From Entrophospora sp. SA101 (lineage: Eukaryota; Glomeromycota; Glomeromycetes; Entrophosporales; Entrophosporaceae), in assembly GCA_958430865.1 (NCBI GenBank), contig CAUDNR010000802.1:45060-109059 (forward strand): a DNA stretch of 64,000 bases, in the 5' to 3' direction. Numbering within the stretch: position 1 is the stretch's first letter; every line of letters starts with the position of its first letter. The notes beneath the pieces are model-generated. The model was not told the origin of the DNA. It made no database searches and saw nothing but the letters and a program-made list of their open reading frames with translations. Below, piece by piece: positions 44,861-58,115 of the stretch. A program made the position numbers and the translations under genes.

Positions 44861-46702
44861 GAAATTCTTGGTAATACCAATGTTCACTTTGTCTGGTTTT
44901 GTTGCAGTATGCCCCATATTATATTATTACATTCAGAACTTAAGCTCCTTTATACACCAAGACTATAATATTTACAATAACATCAAATGCCAGTATTTAT
45001 TAATATTTGAGAAAGAGAAGATAAAAATCATTAATAAAACTTACTATTATTTATTTATTATATAGTTATTATCTATCTCTATTATTAATTGAAACAGTCT
45101 CACTTTGAATTAGATAATTTCTTAAATAAATATTAATTGAGTTAATTTTGGGTCTTTGCCATATTAACAATAAAATAAAATAGAATTTTGTAAAAATCAT
45201 CTTTAAGAATCGTAAATAAACAATAAAACGTCGTTTTTTTTTTTATTTTATTTTTCGTTTAAAGCAATTGCGTGGGTCATTAGCAAAAGGCCACACTTTA
45301 TTTGTTTAGCAAGCAAAAGTTATGACAGCGTTGGGTAACTAGTGAGCGATTGGTAAATGTTTATATGCTTTAGTGAGCAAGCAAAGGTTTGGATTGGGTT
45401 GGGTAACTAGTGAATATTAACGACGGTTATTTGCTTTAGTGAGTAAGCAAATAGTAGTGGTGGTATCATCGTAATCAAAAACGTAAGCAAGCTGCTCAGG
45501 TTGTTTTGTAAATAAACCAAAGCGAGGTTACAATCGGCCCAATAGAATAAACAAGTGTGAACGACTAAAAAATGAATTGGTCAAAGTAAATAAAAAGAAA
45601 ATTTATAGAGAGACCTTTGAACTTTGTAAAAGGGCCATCTTTATTTACTTTTTGACTTTAAAATTATTGAGGAAACCAATTTTTTTTCAATAATTTAAAT
45701 TCCCATTTTTTCTATTAAAAAAAGATGCCATATCATATCTTAACAAAAATACATTGCGGTAAGGTCCCGCTTTAACTGCAATTCACTTTTTAGCATTCGA
45801 ATTATTTGTAAAGTATAAATCTTTATTCAAATGAAACGATGAGATTAATGAATCAATTGTAATAAATTGTTTTTTTCTTTGATAGTCATCGTCCTGGAGA
45901 TGTGATGAACAAACCGAATAATTACATCATTATTACGCAATATGTAGACGCCGGATTATAAGATAGGCAATCCCTAAAGCTGTGCATTGATATTTTACTT
46001 ATTTAAACATGATTCTTAATTATTATGGCAATGACGAGAGGGAAGGGACACGATTATTCAGTTTAAATGATGATCATATGACAATGATTTTTGGATCAAG
46101 TCAAAGTCAGAAAACATTTTTCCAGCATTGATGATCGATGAACAACATCAGTGTTGAGTTATGAATGGATACAATTAAGGAAATACTGAAAAAAAACAGA
46201 AATCGCCTCTTGGAAACAAAACAAGTATTATTCTTATGGTATTTTTATCAACCAATGCATTATTTTATTTATCAAGTGATTGATGAATGATTTATTATTG
46301 TTTTTACTATAAAAAACTCGAATTCAAATCTCTATAAAAAGGAAACATGAATTATTTATTATTAGATTTTTCCAAGTAATATAAACAAACTGAGGAAAAT
46401 AAAATTCATCAATATTAATATCCAAGCAATTCAACACACAATTATATAGTATTGTATTAGCATTAGATTCACATGGCACTCGTATTACGACCGTTTTTAA
46501 CCTAACTAAAATTTTATTCATAATTCGATGTTACGCCATATTAATTTTGGGAAAATTTTTTAGATATAGTTTTAAATATAGTAAAAAATAATCAAATTGG
46601 TAATGTGTGGGTCATGACGCGGGGTTTATATTATTTATCTAATGATGGTAATGGTAAGCCATCTTTGGTAAAGAAATTAAACCATCTTTACAGAAGGATC
46701 AT
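44861..46702. other. Intergenic region
   Basis: No supportable gene. The 65-codon minus frame at 46324-46521 has no recognised relative. Confidence 0.5.
45311..45444 (+). repeat. Imperfect tandem repeat, two units of 66-68 bp
   Basis: AAGCAAA starts at 45311, 45379 and 45445. Each unit carries TTGGGTAACTAGTGA in the middle and ATGCTTTAGTGAG- or TTGCTTTAGTGAG-type ends. Noncoding. Confidence 0.8.
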
Positions 46703-46709
46703 TATATAA
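46703..46709 (+). promoter_or_regulatory. TATA box of ML gene 1
   Basis: TATATAA lies about 50 bases before the start codon at 46759. The second ML gene has the same motif at a similar distance. Confidence 0.55.
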
Positions 46710-46758
46710 AGAGTCTGTTGAGCGAGCAAAAAAAAAAAAAAAAATTTAAAAAACGAAA

Positions 46759-47327
46759 ATGAACAAATTATTGTTTAGCGGTTTTTTTTTCTTGTTCGTT
46801 TTTCCAATTATCATTTGCTCATTTCCATCACCTTCATTGGTAAAGAGAGCATTTACATCATGTGATGGCACTTTTCCAATTACCTTTACCAAATACACCG
46901 TTACTCCTGACCCAGTTGTTCTAGGTGAATCTGCCACCACAAACATCGAAGGCACAAATACAGAGACCATAGAAACGGGCACTTTATTTGAATTTATTAC
47001 TAGTTTCGAAGGAGAAGTAAAAAATACTACAACTGCTGATTTTTGTACAACATTAAATTTAACATGTCCATACGAAGCTGGAACCTTCACATATACAAAC
47101 ACTACAGTCGTTCCGGCCGACCCTTCCACGCCTAAAGGCCAAACAATTAAACTTGATATCGTTATTAATGGTACGTTATTATTATTTATCTAAATTAGTC
47201 GTTTGTTAGCCTACTCTGTTTTGTTTATATGCTAAATAATATATTTGACAATTGCTATTTAGTTCTTAAACCCGATGGAAAGACTAAAATAGGGTGTGAA
47301 CAAGGATCAATTAATATTATTACATAA
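46759..47327 (+). CDS. ML-domain (NPC2-like) secreted protein 1, 158 aa
   Basis: Exons are 46759-47170 and 47263-47327 (92-nt intron, phase 1). The N-terminal signal peptide (LLFSGFFFLFVFPIIIC) is followed by a short pro-segment ending in LVKR at residues 27-30, a Kex2-type site. The mature part is an all-beta ML domain: C35 in SCDGTFPITF, strands with Thr/Val alternation, FCTTLNLTCPYEAGTFTYTN, and a last Cys in IGCEQGSINI supplied by exon 2. ML proteins bind single lipids in a cavity; the fungal family is annotated as phosphatidylglycerol/phosphatidylinositol transfer proteins. Several N-x-T sites suggest glycosylation. It is one of a tandem pair with 47930. Mushroom and AM fungi carry many copies, and a role at the cell surface or plant interface is speculative. 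Confidence 0.85.
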
Positions 47328-47591
47328 ATTAAAACTTCATTCAATCATTTCTTTTTTTATGTATATGTATTAGTATTTATGTATACACCAACTATTAATT
47401 ATAATTATAATTAGAAAATAGTTGTATAATGTCAATAATAAACTGACAACTAAATAGCATATAATTTTATTAATCGTAAGTATATATTTTCATGAAACTC
47501 TGCCTCAATATCATCCTGGTCCAATTTTGAACAGAATGTATCTATTCTTCCCTTGTCTACATTACACACAATATTTGTTTTTATATAACTA

Positions 47592-47720
47592 GGGTTTGTA
47601 TTCACGGATACCATGAATACCGTTAAGGGGGTTAACACACTAATAAATCAGCAAAAAATCCCTTAAAAACACTTGATTTTAATAGTGTGACCTCCTTACG
47701 GTATCCGTGAATACAAACCC
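47592..47720. mobile_element. MITE between the two ML genes, 129 bp, TA-flanked
   Basis: The ends GGGTTTGTATTCACGGATAC and GTATCCGTGAATACAAACCC are perfect inverted repeats of 21 bases, and partial pairing continues inward. TA lies on both sides (47590-47591 and 47721-47722). Noncoding, inserted between the tandem ML genes. Confidence 0.8.
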
Positions 47721-47853
47721 TAATACTAAATATAACAACCCTGTCACTATATTAATATTGTGTCCTTATTTTTTTTTTACTTGGCCTTTCAATTAATTAT
47801 ATTATTATGTTCCACCACATTAACTGTGCGCGTTTTTGTGGATAAAAATTGAT

Positions 47854-47860
47854 TATATAA
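47854..47860 (+). promoter_or_regulatory. TATA box of ML gene 2
   Basis: TATATAA lies about 70 bases before the start codon at 47930, inside GATTATATAAAGTGAGAG. Confidence 0.55.
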
Positions 47861-47929
47861 AGTGAGAGAAAGAGACCTTGACAATAAAATCAATAAATAA
47901 TAACAATAAAATAAAAAATAAAATCGAAA

Positions 47930-48490
47930 ATGAACAAATTATTGTTTAGCATTTACTTTTTCTTGTTCGTTTTTCCAGTTATCATTTACACATTTCCCTC
48001 ACCTTCATTGGTAAAGAGAGCTTTTACACCATGCGAAGGCACTTTTCCAATTACCTTTAGTAAATACGAATATACCCCTGATCCAATTACTGTGGGTAGT
48101 CCTGTCACCGTAACCGTCGAAGGCGCGAGCACGATTCCCATAGACCCACTGGCTATACTTCGAGCCACTGTTACTATTGAAGGTGTAAATATTACCGCCG
48201 ACGTGCCTTTTTGTACAACATATAATCTACAATGTCCACTTGCACCAGGACCTTTCTCATATACAAATACCACAGACATTCCAACCGTTACTGGTGGCTT
48301 GAGCAAAACTGTTGTAATTGATCAGATTCTTAATGGTATGGTATTATTTTATTATTTCTCTATATTGGTCCATTTGTTGACTTGTTTGTTCAAATACTAA
48401 AATATCAACAATTACTATTTAGTTATTGCTCCTGATAACGTAACTACAATAGGGTGTGTGCAAGGAAGCATATCTGTCTATTTTCCTTAA
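47930..48490 (+). CDS. ML-domain (NPC2-like) secreted protein 2, 157 aa
   Basis: Exons are 47930-48335 and 48423-48490 (87-nt intron at the same phase-1 position as in its neighbour). The first ~34 residues nearly repeat ML protein 1, including the signal peptide, the LVKR site and AFTPCEGTFPITF. The mature part diverges more (roughly half identical by eye), while the Cys pattern is kept (PFCTTYNLQCPLAPGPFSYT, then IGCVQGSISV). The pair arose by tandem duplication. Strong conservation of the leader against a freer mature domain suggests the cargo lipid or partner may differ. Confidence 0.85.
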
Positions 48491-48835
48491 ATCTTTTTTT
48501 CAATTTATGAATTAAAAAAAATCAATATTTCATTCGTTAATGTAAATTTTTTTCTATATATTAATTAATATACATTAACCTAGTTATGCACATTAATAAA
48601 AATATATTATACATCTCGATAATAAACCATGCATTTTTGCCCCCCAAAAAAAAATCACAATTGACTAGAACATTTTCCATGTTTCAATTTATTTTGCATA
48701 ATGCTTAAAATATTCAGATAGAGCCTCCTCTAAAAGAGTAATAGCAACAACCAATGACTTCTGATTTTTCAATTTCGTGGCATTCATTACCAGAATTTCC
48801 ATTATTATTATTGATCTGCTATCAAAAATCGAGGA

Positions 48836-48979
48836 AGTTGTCAAAACTAGTTTGAAGAGATAAAAGTCAAAACTAAATTAAAAGTTATATTTCAAAACTA
48901 TATCAAAAGTCAAAAGCCAAAAGTCAAAGGCAAGTTTTCGAATTTCACGCTCTATAGCTAGTTTTGGAAACCAACACTA
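48836..48979. mobile_element. MITE family 1, copy 3
   Basis: The right end (AGTTTTGGAAACCAACACTA) and interior match the copies at 33405 and 33827. The left end is eroded to AGTTGTCAAAACT. The flanks ATCGAGGA (48828-48835) and ATCGAGAA (48980-48987) are a likely 8-bp target duplication with one change. Confidence 0.75.
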
Positions 48980-48987
48980 ATCGAGAA

Positions 48988-51900
48988 TTATAGATTAGAC
49001 TTTTCGCCACGTTTTGCCAATTCTTCGATATGAAGCTCTAATCCACATACAGGAACTTACAACCGATTCTTTGGTGTTAAAACTACAAAGAAATAAGGAA
49101 TCTACATTAAACAATCATATATTTACATAAAGTAGCAATAAATTTATTGGATGAAGTCACGTGATGATTAATGCGTGTAAAAAAGAATCAATCCACAGTA
49201 ACTTTGTTATTTTTAATTAATTTTCTAGTGAGGGAAACATTTTAAATGTATATTGATTGCCGTTGTTTGTAATCAATAAATGCAAAGAATCTATATATAT
49301 TAGACAATTGTCCTTTTTTATTGATATTGAAATCAATCTCCGGTAAAATTAACAGTCAATCAGCATTTTACTTTTACATGTACAATTTCAGTCAGGGAAA
49401 TCACTTTGTCGATCAATCAATTAATGTTAATAATAAACATTAGTACATATTAATATTAATACACACAAGTCGGACGCAAGCAATCAATTGTTGATAATAT
49501 AAATAAAATGACCGACTTATCAGATCGAGTTTACATGTGTATTACTATTATTATTATTAGTTAATCCCTGCAAACTGTTTCAATTGTTTTTACAATAGCC
49601 ATTGGTTGCGCTTACGTTCAGATAATAATTGTCGCTTCTTATAGTTTACTTTTTATAGTATTAGTAAAAGAATTTCAAATTGTTTATTGGCAACATAAAA
49701 CCTCTTGTTATATCCTTTGTTGCACGGGAAATAATTGATAACTCTAGAGGTTGCACCCAATGAATGATATTCAGTGAATATTTGGCTAATAAGATATTTG
49801 ACTTTTTTCATTCAAATATAAAAAAAAAAATGAATATTCACCGAATAATGGACTGTTTTTAATCCACTTTTTATTTGAAAAGATTGTTTTTTTGTAAAAA
49901 AAAATTTTTGATAATTCTGATAAAATGTAAAATTGATTAAATAAATTTAAATTTTTTTGTTAACAATGAATATTTACTGAATATTCACTGAAAAAACGAA
50001 TGAATATTCAGTATCAAATCTTTTATAGTGAACGTACACATCATATTACTTGTATTATTTGATTCTCCGACATTAAAATTATTTTTTCCTTAAAATTCAA
50101 AAATTCTTATATTAATTAAAGTAATGATTATGACTCTACAAGTTTTATAATAGCAACTAATTCTGAAATTAAAGGGCTCATAAACAAAAGCCAAGTGCCA
50201 AATACTTTATCAAACACAAATATGTTTAAAGAAAAGATTAGGTACTAAGACGTATTTTGATGAAGTATTAATTTTGATTCAAAGAAACCATTTCGTGTTT
50301 TACTTGAGAGAGAGAGCTGGACTAATTTGATATAACTCTTCACAACCACAAATACTCGTTCAAAATTGCCCTAATTCTAAGATAGAAATCAAAAATTCAC
50401 CTTTAAATTAAAAATCGTCATCATCATCATGTTATTTGATAGATTTATATATGCATACTTATATTGTATTTATGTTGATAATTTCTATAAGTAGTGATCA
50501 GGATATAATCGTGACATTTTTTGTATGGGAGTCAGAAAATAATGACATAATAATCGTTCAAAGTACGCCTTTTCTAGATTTATGTATGTGTATATGCCAT
50601 GAGTTCAAATTAGTCAGTGCTTATTTGCGAAATATTATATATTTTTGAATTACCCAGAACCTATTGCTACTACTATTGAATGTGGAATTGTGATTCGATG
50701 AATTTCTGCGGCGTTTAAATCATTATTTCTCTCAAGCTTTGCCTATTTTATTTCAATTCCGTTTGATTCTTCCATATAATCTTGTCACCTATCACTATTG
50801 TTATTATTCTCACTTTATAATACAGTACATCTCGGTTTTGGGCAATTTGAATATTAATATCTTTTCAAAAATCCGTTATATCAATGCCAAGAACTTTATT
50901 ATTATTATTATTATCATTATTTGTTATTATTAAACCGTTCTTGGACCCCAGTCCATTAAATCAAGATTTTAATATCCGTTGGATCGAGGTATGCTAAATC
51001 GAGAACTACAACTATTATTATCACTACAAATACTACAAAGAAAAAATTAATATCATTCGTTTTATTCGAATTGTTTGTTTTATTCGAATAGAAATTTTAA
51101 CATGTTTCCATAAAGCCAACAGATTTGGCCATTATCAACAAATTTAACGAAACACATAAAAGCGAAATATGTATATAATAATAATAATTTTTTAATAAAA
51201 GCCTAATCATGTGATTTACAATGTAGATTGTGTTATATACGCGACAATATGCTACAAAAATAGAAAGATATTCAGCTCTTAACCAATTTTGGATATAATT
51301 CTTTGCACTTCTGCTTTTGATACATACTTCTGCGATTTCTGCGGTTTTCTGCTTGAAAATTGAAAAGAGCCTCACTAAAGGTCACCGCAAACTAGGTTTT
51401 GCAAATCATTCCCCAAGCAGAGAAAATTATTATTAAAATTAATATATATATATATATATTAAAATTAAAATTACTACCCCGCATATTAATATACATATAA
51501 TGATCAGCGAGTACAAAAATAATAAACCAAAAGTGTTTTGCTATCAAATTTGGTATTTTTTCTGGCTGAAATATTAACAACGTATCAACTAAATCAATAC
51601 CTAAATGATAGTGAGAAAAGCATGAAAATCGCAAAATATGTCAATAACTATATATTAATATTGAGATTCTGGTTATTGCTGTATGTGAATGCAAACTTCA
51701 TATGCATTTTATTTTATGCATTCTTGGGCAACGTATCTTATCACTCGATTTATATTTTATTTCCAGAGGAATCTAATGGGTGGGTTGATTGTTACATTCT
51801 GATCGAGGTGTTGTTGGTTGATGACTACGTATTAGATTTGGTGTGGGTTTTTTTTTTATGATTACCAGATCAATCAGTAATTTTGATTTTTGTTTTTGTG

Positions 51901-52094
51901 CAACTTTGTGGATTTAATTTTACCAAATTGATCAACAATTCTCCATCGAAATCGTCAATTAAATCTTTTTGATCTCAAATATTTTTATTATTTAATAAAT
52001 ATAAATTTACAAAGGTTTTTTTTTACCCTTATTGCACTCCTTTTGCTTTCCTCTACCTATTTACTCCTATAGGACTGGTATCTCTCCTTATCAG
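48988..52094. other. Intergenic region with repeat remnants
   Basis: No supportable gene. At about 49760-50010 the word TGAATATTCA recurs several times. At 50823-51010 a segment starting CAGTACATCTCGGTTTTGGG and ending near AAATCGAGAACTA may be a decayed pogo-like element. A TA microsatellite lies near 51440-51460. Short open frames (for example 51538-51861) have no recognisable relatives. Confidence 0.45.
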
Positions 52095-52302
52095 GTAATG
52101 TCATGATACTGCTCGATCAATTATTTATGAATTTTTCTAAATTGGCTCTTTAAAAGAACCATAAAAATTTTTTTTGCATCTTTTAAGTTTTAGTGGCGAT
52201 TTATCTGTTTAATTGCTTTAAATATTTAATTTAAATAATAAATATATATATAAAGTACTCATAGCCATAGCAACATTTACATTCATTTTTTTTATTTGTT
52301 AG
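52095..52302 (+). other. Possible 5'-leader intron of the DEAD-box gene
   Basis: The donor CAG-GTAATG at 52095 and the acceptor TTTATTTGTTAG ending at 52302 precede the start codon at 52324 by 21 bases. Inferred from splice consensus only. Confidence 0.35.
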
Positions 52303-52323
52303 TGAGAAATAACTTGAGATATA

Positions 52324-55610
<3,287 letters not shown>

Positions 55611-56019
55611 GACAGTTGAAAAAAAAACCAAATAGATTAAAAAAATAATAATTATTATTATTGTTATTATAGTTGTGAATTTTTTTGTTAATGATTATTT
55701 GGATATTTTATATACATGTTATACATATACACATATTTTATTTTATTATTATTATTAATAGTAGTAGTATTATTGTGACATTTATATTCTTAAATTATTA
55801 TTATTATTATCTAAAATTTATCAATATTTATTACTATTAGTATGTTATCTATCCTCCCTTTTTTATTATTTTTTTTCTAATTTACATATTGGCAACAAAT
55901 TATTTTTTAAAAAAATATAAATAAAAACATAAATTTATATTTGATAACTTTGACCAAGTGGTTAAATTAATTCTTTTAAATATCTTTCATTATATATATA
56001 TGAATAATTGCTGCTAATA
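55611..56019. other. 3' flank of the DEAD-box gene
   Basis: AT-rich with ATT repeats. Nothing coding seen. Confidence 0.55.
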
Positions 56020-56520
56020 TTACGTTACCCGAGTAACTGGATCAGAGCTCAGCCCCATACAGCTAGCTGATGGCCGTGTATTGCTACATTGGTTGGCTAA
56101 CCATAGCTAAAAAAAAAGCAACCCGACTACACTATACCATAACTATGGGCAGACAGATCGTTACTTCCACCTCTAGCAAAAGATTCTGGATGGTCTTATC
56201 CATGCCCATTCAAGTATAAAAGGCCATTACGAAATGTTTCTAGCAGCGATTATGACACGGTTCCAAGTATCTAGCAAAGAACACGCGATAAGCAATCAAC
56301 AAAACAAAAAAAAAAAGAACATTTTTACCAACGAGCATATATATATGTCTGCATGTTTTGAGCTACCAACTCGTGGTGCCATTTCCTAACTACCCATTAC
56401 ATTTGGAGCACACTATGCTTGTTTGAAATTCGTCATATTTTCTGATTCAACAAACATTCAGCAGCCTCTGATACAATTCCTTTATTGGCCCTAGTGCATG
56501 GCTTCAATTGAAAGAGTAAA
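56020..56520. other. GC-richer island of probable mobile origin
   Basis: About 500 bases with noticeably more G and C than the flanks. It starts at a small hairpin (GTTACCCGAGTAAC) and contains a TATAAAAGGCC promoter-like word near 56215. All frames are short. A fragment of a retroelement (LTR or SINE-like) is the best guess, but no terminal repeats were found. Confidence 0.3.
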
Positions 56521-56944
56521 GTTTAAAATAAATTAGATTTGGATATATAATTGGATGTGATTAAAATGAGTGGACGTAATATGTTAATGTGATTAAAATG
56601 TTTGATAATGATTTAATAAAGTATAATGATAAATATTTAGTTATATGGTAAAATAACGTTCTTTAAAACTTGTGAAATAAAATATTAAAATGATGATGAA
56701 TACAAATAAATCAGTGAAGTTATATATATATATATATATATATTATAATATATATAGTATAAACATTCTCATTAAGAGAAGGTATTAATCATAGAAATCT
56801 CTTCTCATATATAGTAGAGAAGGTAATCATCAAAAAAATGACGTTATTAAAAAGATCATTAAACATGTTAACATGTTGTAAAGATATAAAAAAAGGAAAA
56901 ATAGTATAGATTCATTATTATTAAACAATATTAAACAATGAAAC

Positions 56945-58115
56945 CTACCTTTTTAACTGTATAATTATTATTATACGATGTTTCCATTTCTTACTTGCCC
57001 TTGTAAATTCAGTCATTGCATACCATTCTTTTTGTATTACATTTTCATCAAGATTCCTTTTTTCATCCCCAAATATACCACCAGCTTTGTCCCTTCCAGG
57101 ATCAACCCATAAATCGATCAACCAGTTGAATGTACAAAGACCATGATTATCAAACATATAATCACTTACTCCGTATGATGCATTCATTCATTGGATTTGT
57201 GAGTATAACGCTAACACTATTAAATCCATCCGCCATCAAACTTTATAAAATTCAATGTTGGGATTGTATTACGTGTCGAAAATTATCCAATCAAATTAGT
57301 ATTTTCTGCAGATGGTCTCTAAATTTGTATATACTGCTCTCAAAAATCATTTATTAACGCGTGGTCCAAACTAGTAAAAGTTAATTACTCGCATAAATTA
57401 TGGAGACTATGTGCTCCAATGTGAATAAACCTTGATGAAATCCAGCAAGTAGCACACAAGTGTGTAAGGTCGCAACTCGCATCTTTTTTTCCGTGTCTCC
57501 TTCCCTTACTTGCGTATCCACTACGTGGTTTTTCACAAACATCTTTAAAATCTTATATACAATAAAAGAAGATAGTATTTTCATCAGTAATTTTTTACAG
57601 CATTATTAGTCATCAAAAATCATATCTCGGAGCTTACTATCAATGTGCTGTTCACAAAGTTCCGTGACTATAACCTGACAATTGATAGCGTATTCAAGTG
57701 CAGCTGAGGAAATGATGTTGGCAAGAAAACCAATGATGATGCTTGAAAGAAAGTTAGTAAAACAAAATAAAAGAAAAAATTTGCATAACCTAGGATAATT
57801 CATGTGGCCATCAAGACATATAAAAATGTGAATAAATTAGACGCTTTTGAAGAAATCCAGGCAGGCTGTCTTCATAATGGCAGCCTGCTGTAAAAACCTT
57901 CCAAGTAAAATGTTTGTAACCAAGGCGGTGGATTGGTATTTAATTCTCACAACAAATGTTTGTGTAAGTCGTGTTGCTTATAAGTCATTCTCTCTGCGAC
58001 ATTCTCAATAATAGGACCAAGAGCAGAAATTCCACATATCTTTGCATTGGTAGTTGGTTGCAATTTTATCATTTACTTGGTTTATGCCCTAGGAATTGCT
58101 TAGATATTGATCGTA
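56945..58115 (-). pseudogene. Decayed membrane-protein gene, unidentified
   Basis: Minus-strand coding-like segments follow one another in changing frames: ISALGPIIENVAERMTYKQH, PPPWLQTFYLEGFYSRLPL, hydrophobic stretches (NLFTFLYVLMAT, YANFFFYFVLLTFF, SSIIIGFLANIISSA), RVATLHTCVLLAGFHQGLF, and finally FNWLIDLWVDPGRDKAGGIF with EKRNLDENVIQKEWYAM. Together they suggest a former multi-pass membrane protein. I could not name the family. In the first part, three in-frame stops are all TGA. Confidence 0.4.

Noticed and set aside
46324..46521. 65-codon minus-strand gene upstream of ML gene 1
   Set aside because: No recognisable motif, no supporting exons, and a length expected by chance.
57130..57357. 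Plus-strand frame of 75 codons
   Set aside because: It overlaps the minus-strand decayed membrane-protein segments, which have better coding texture.
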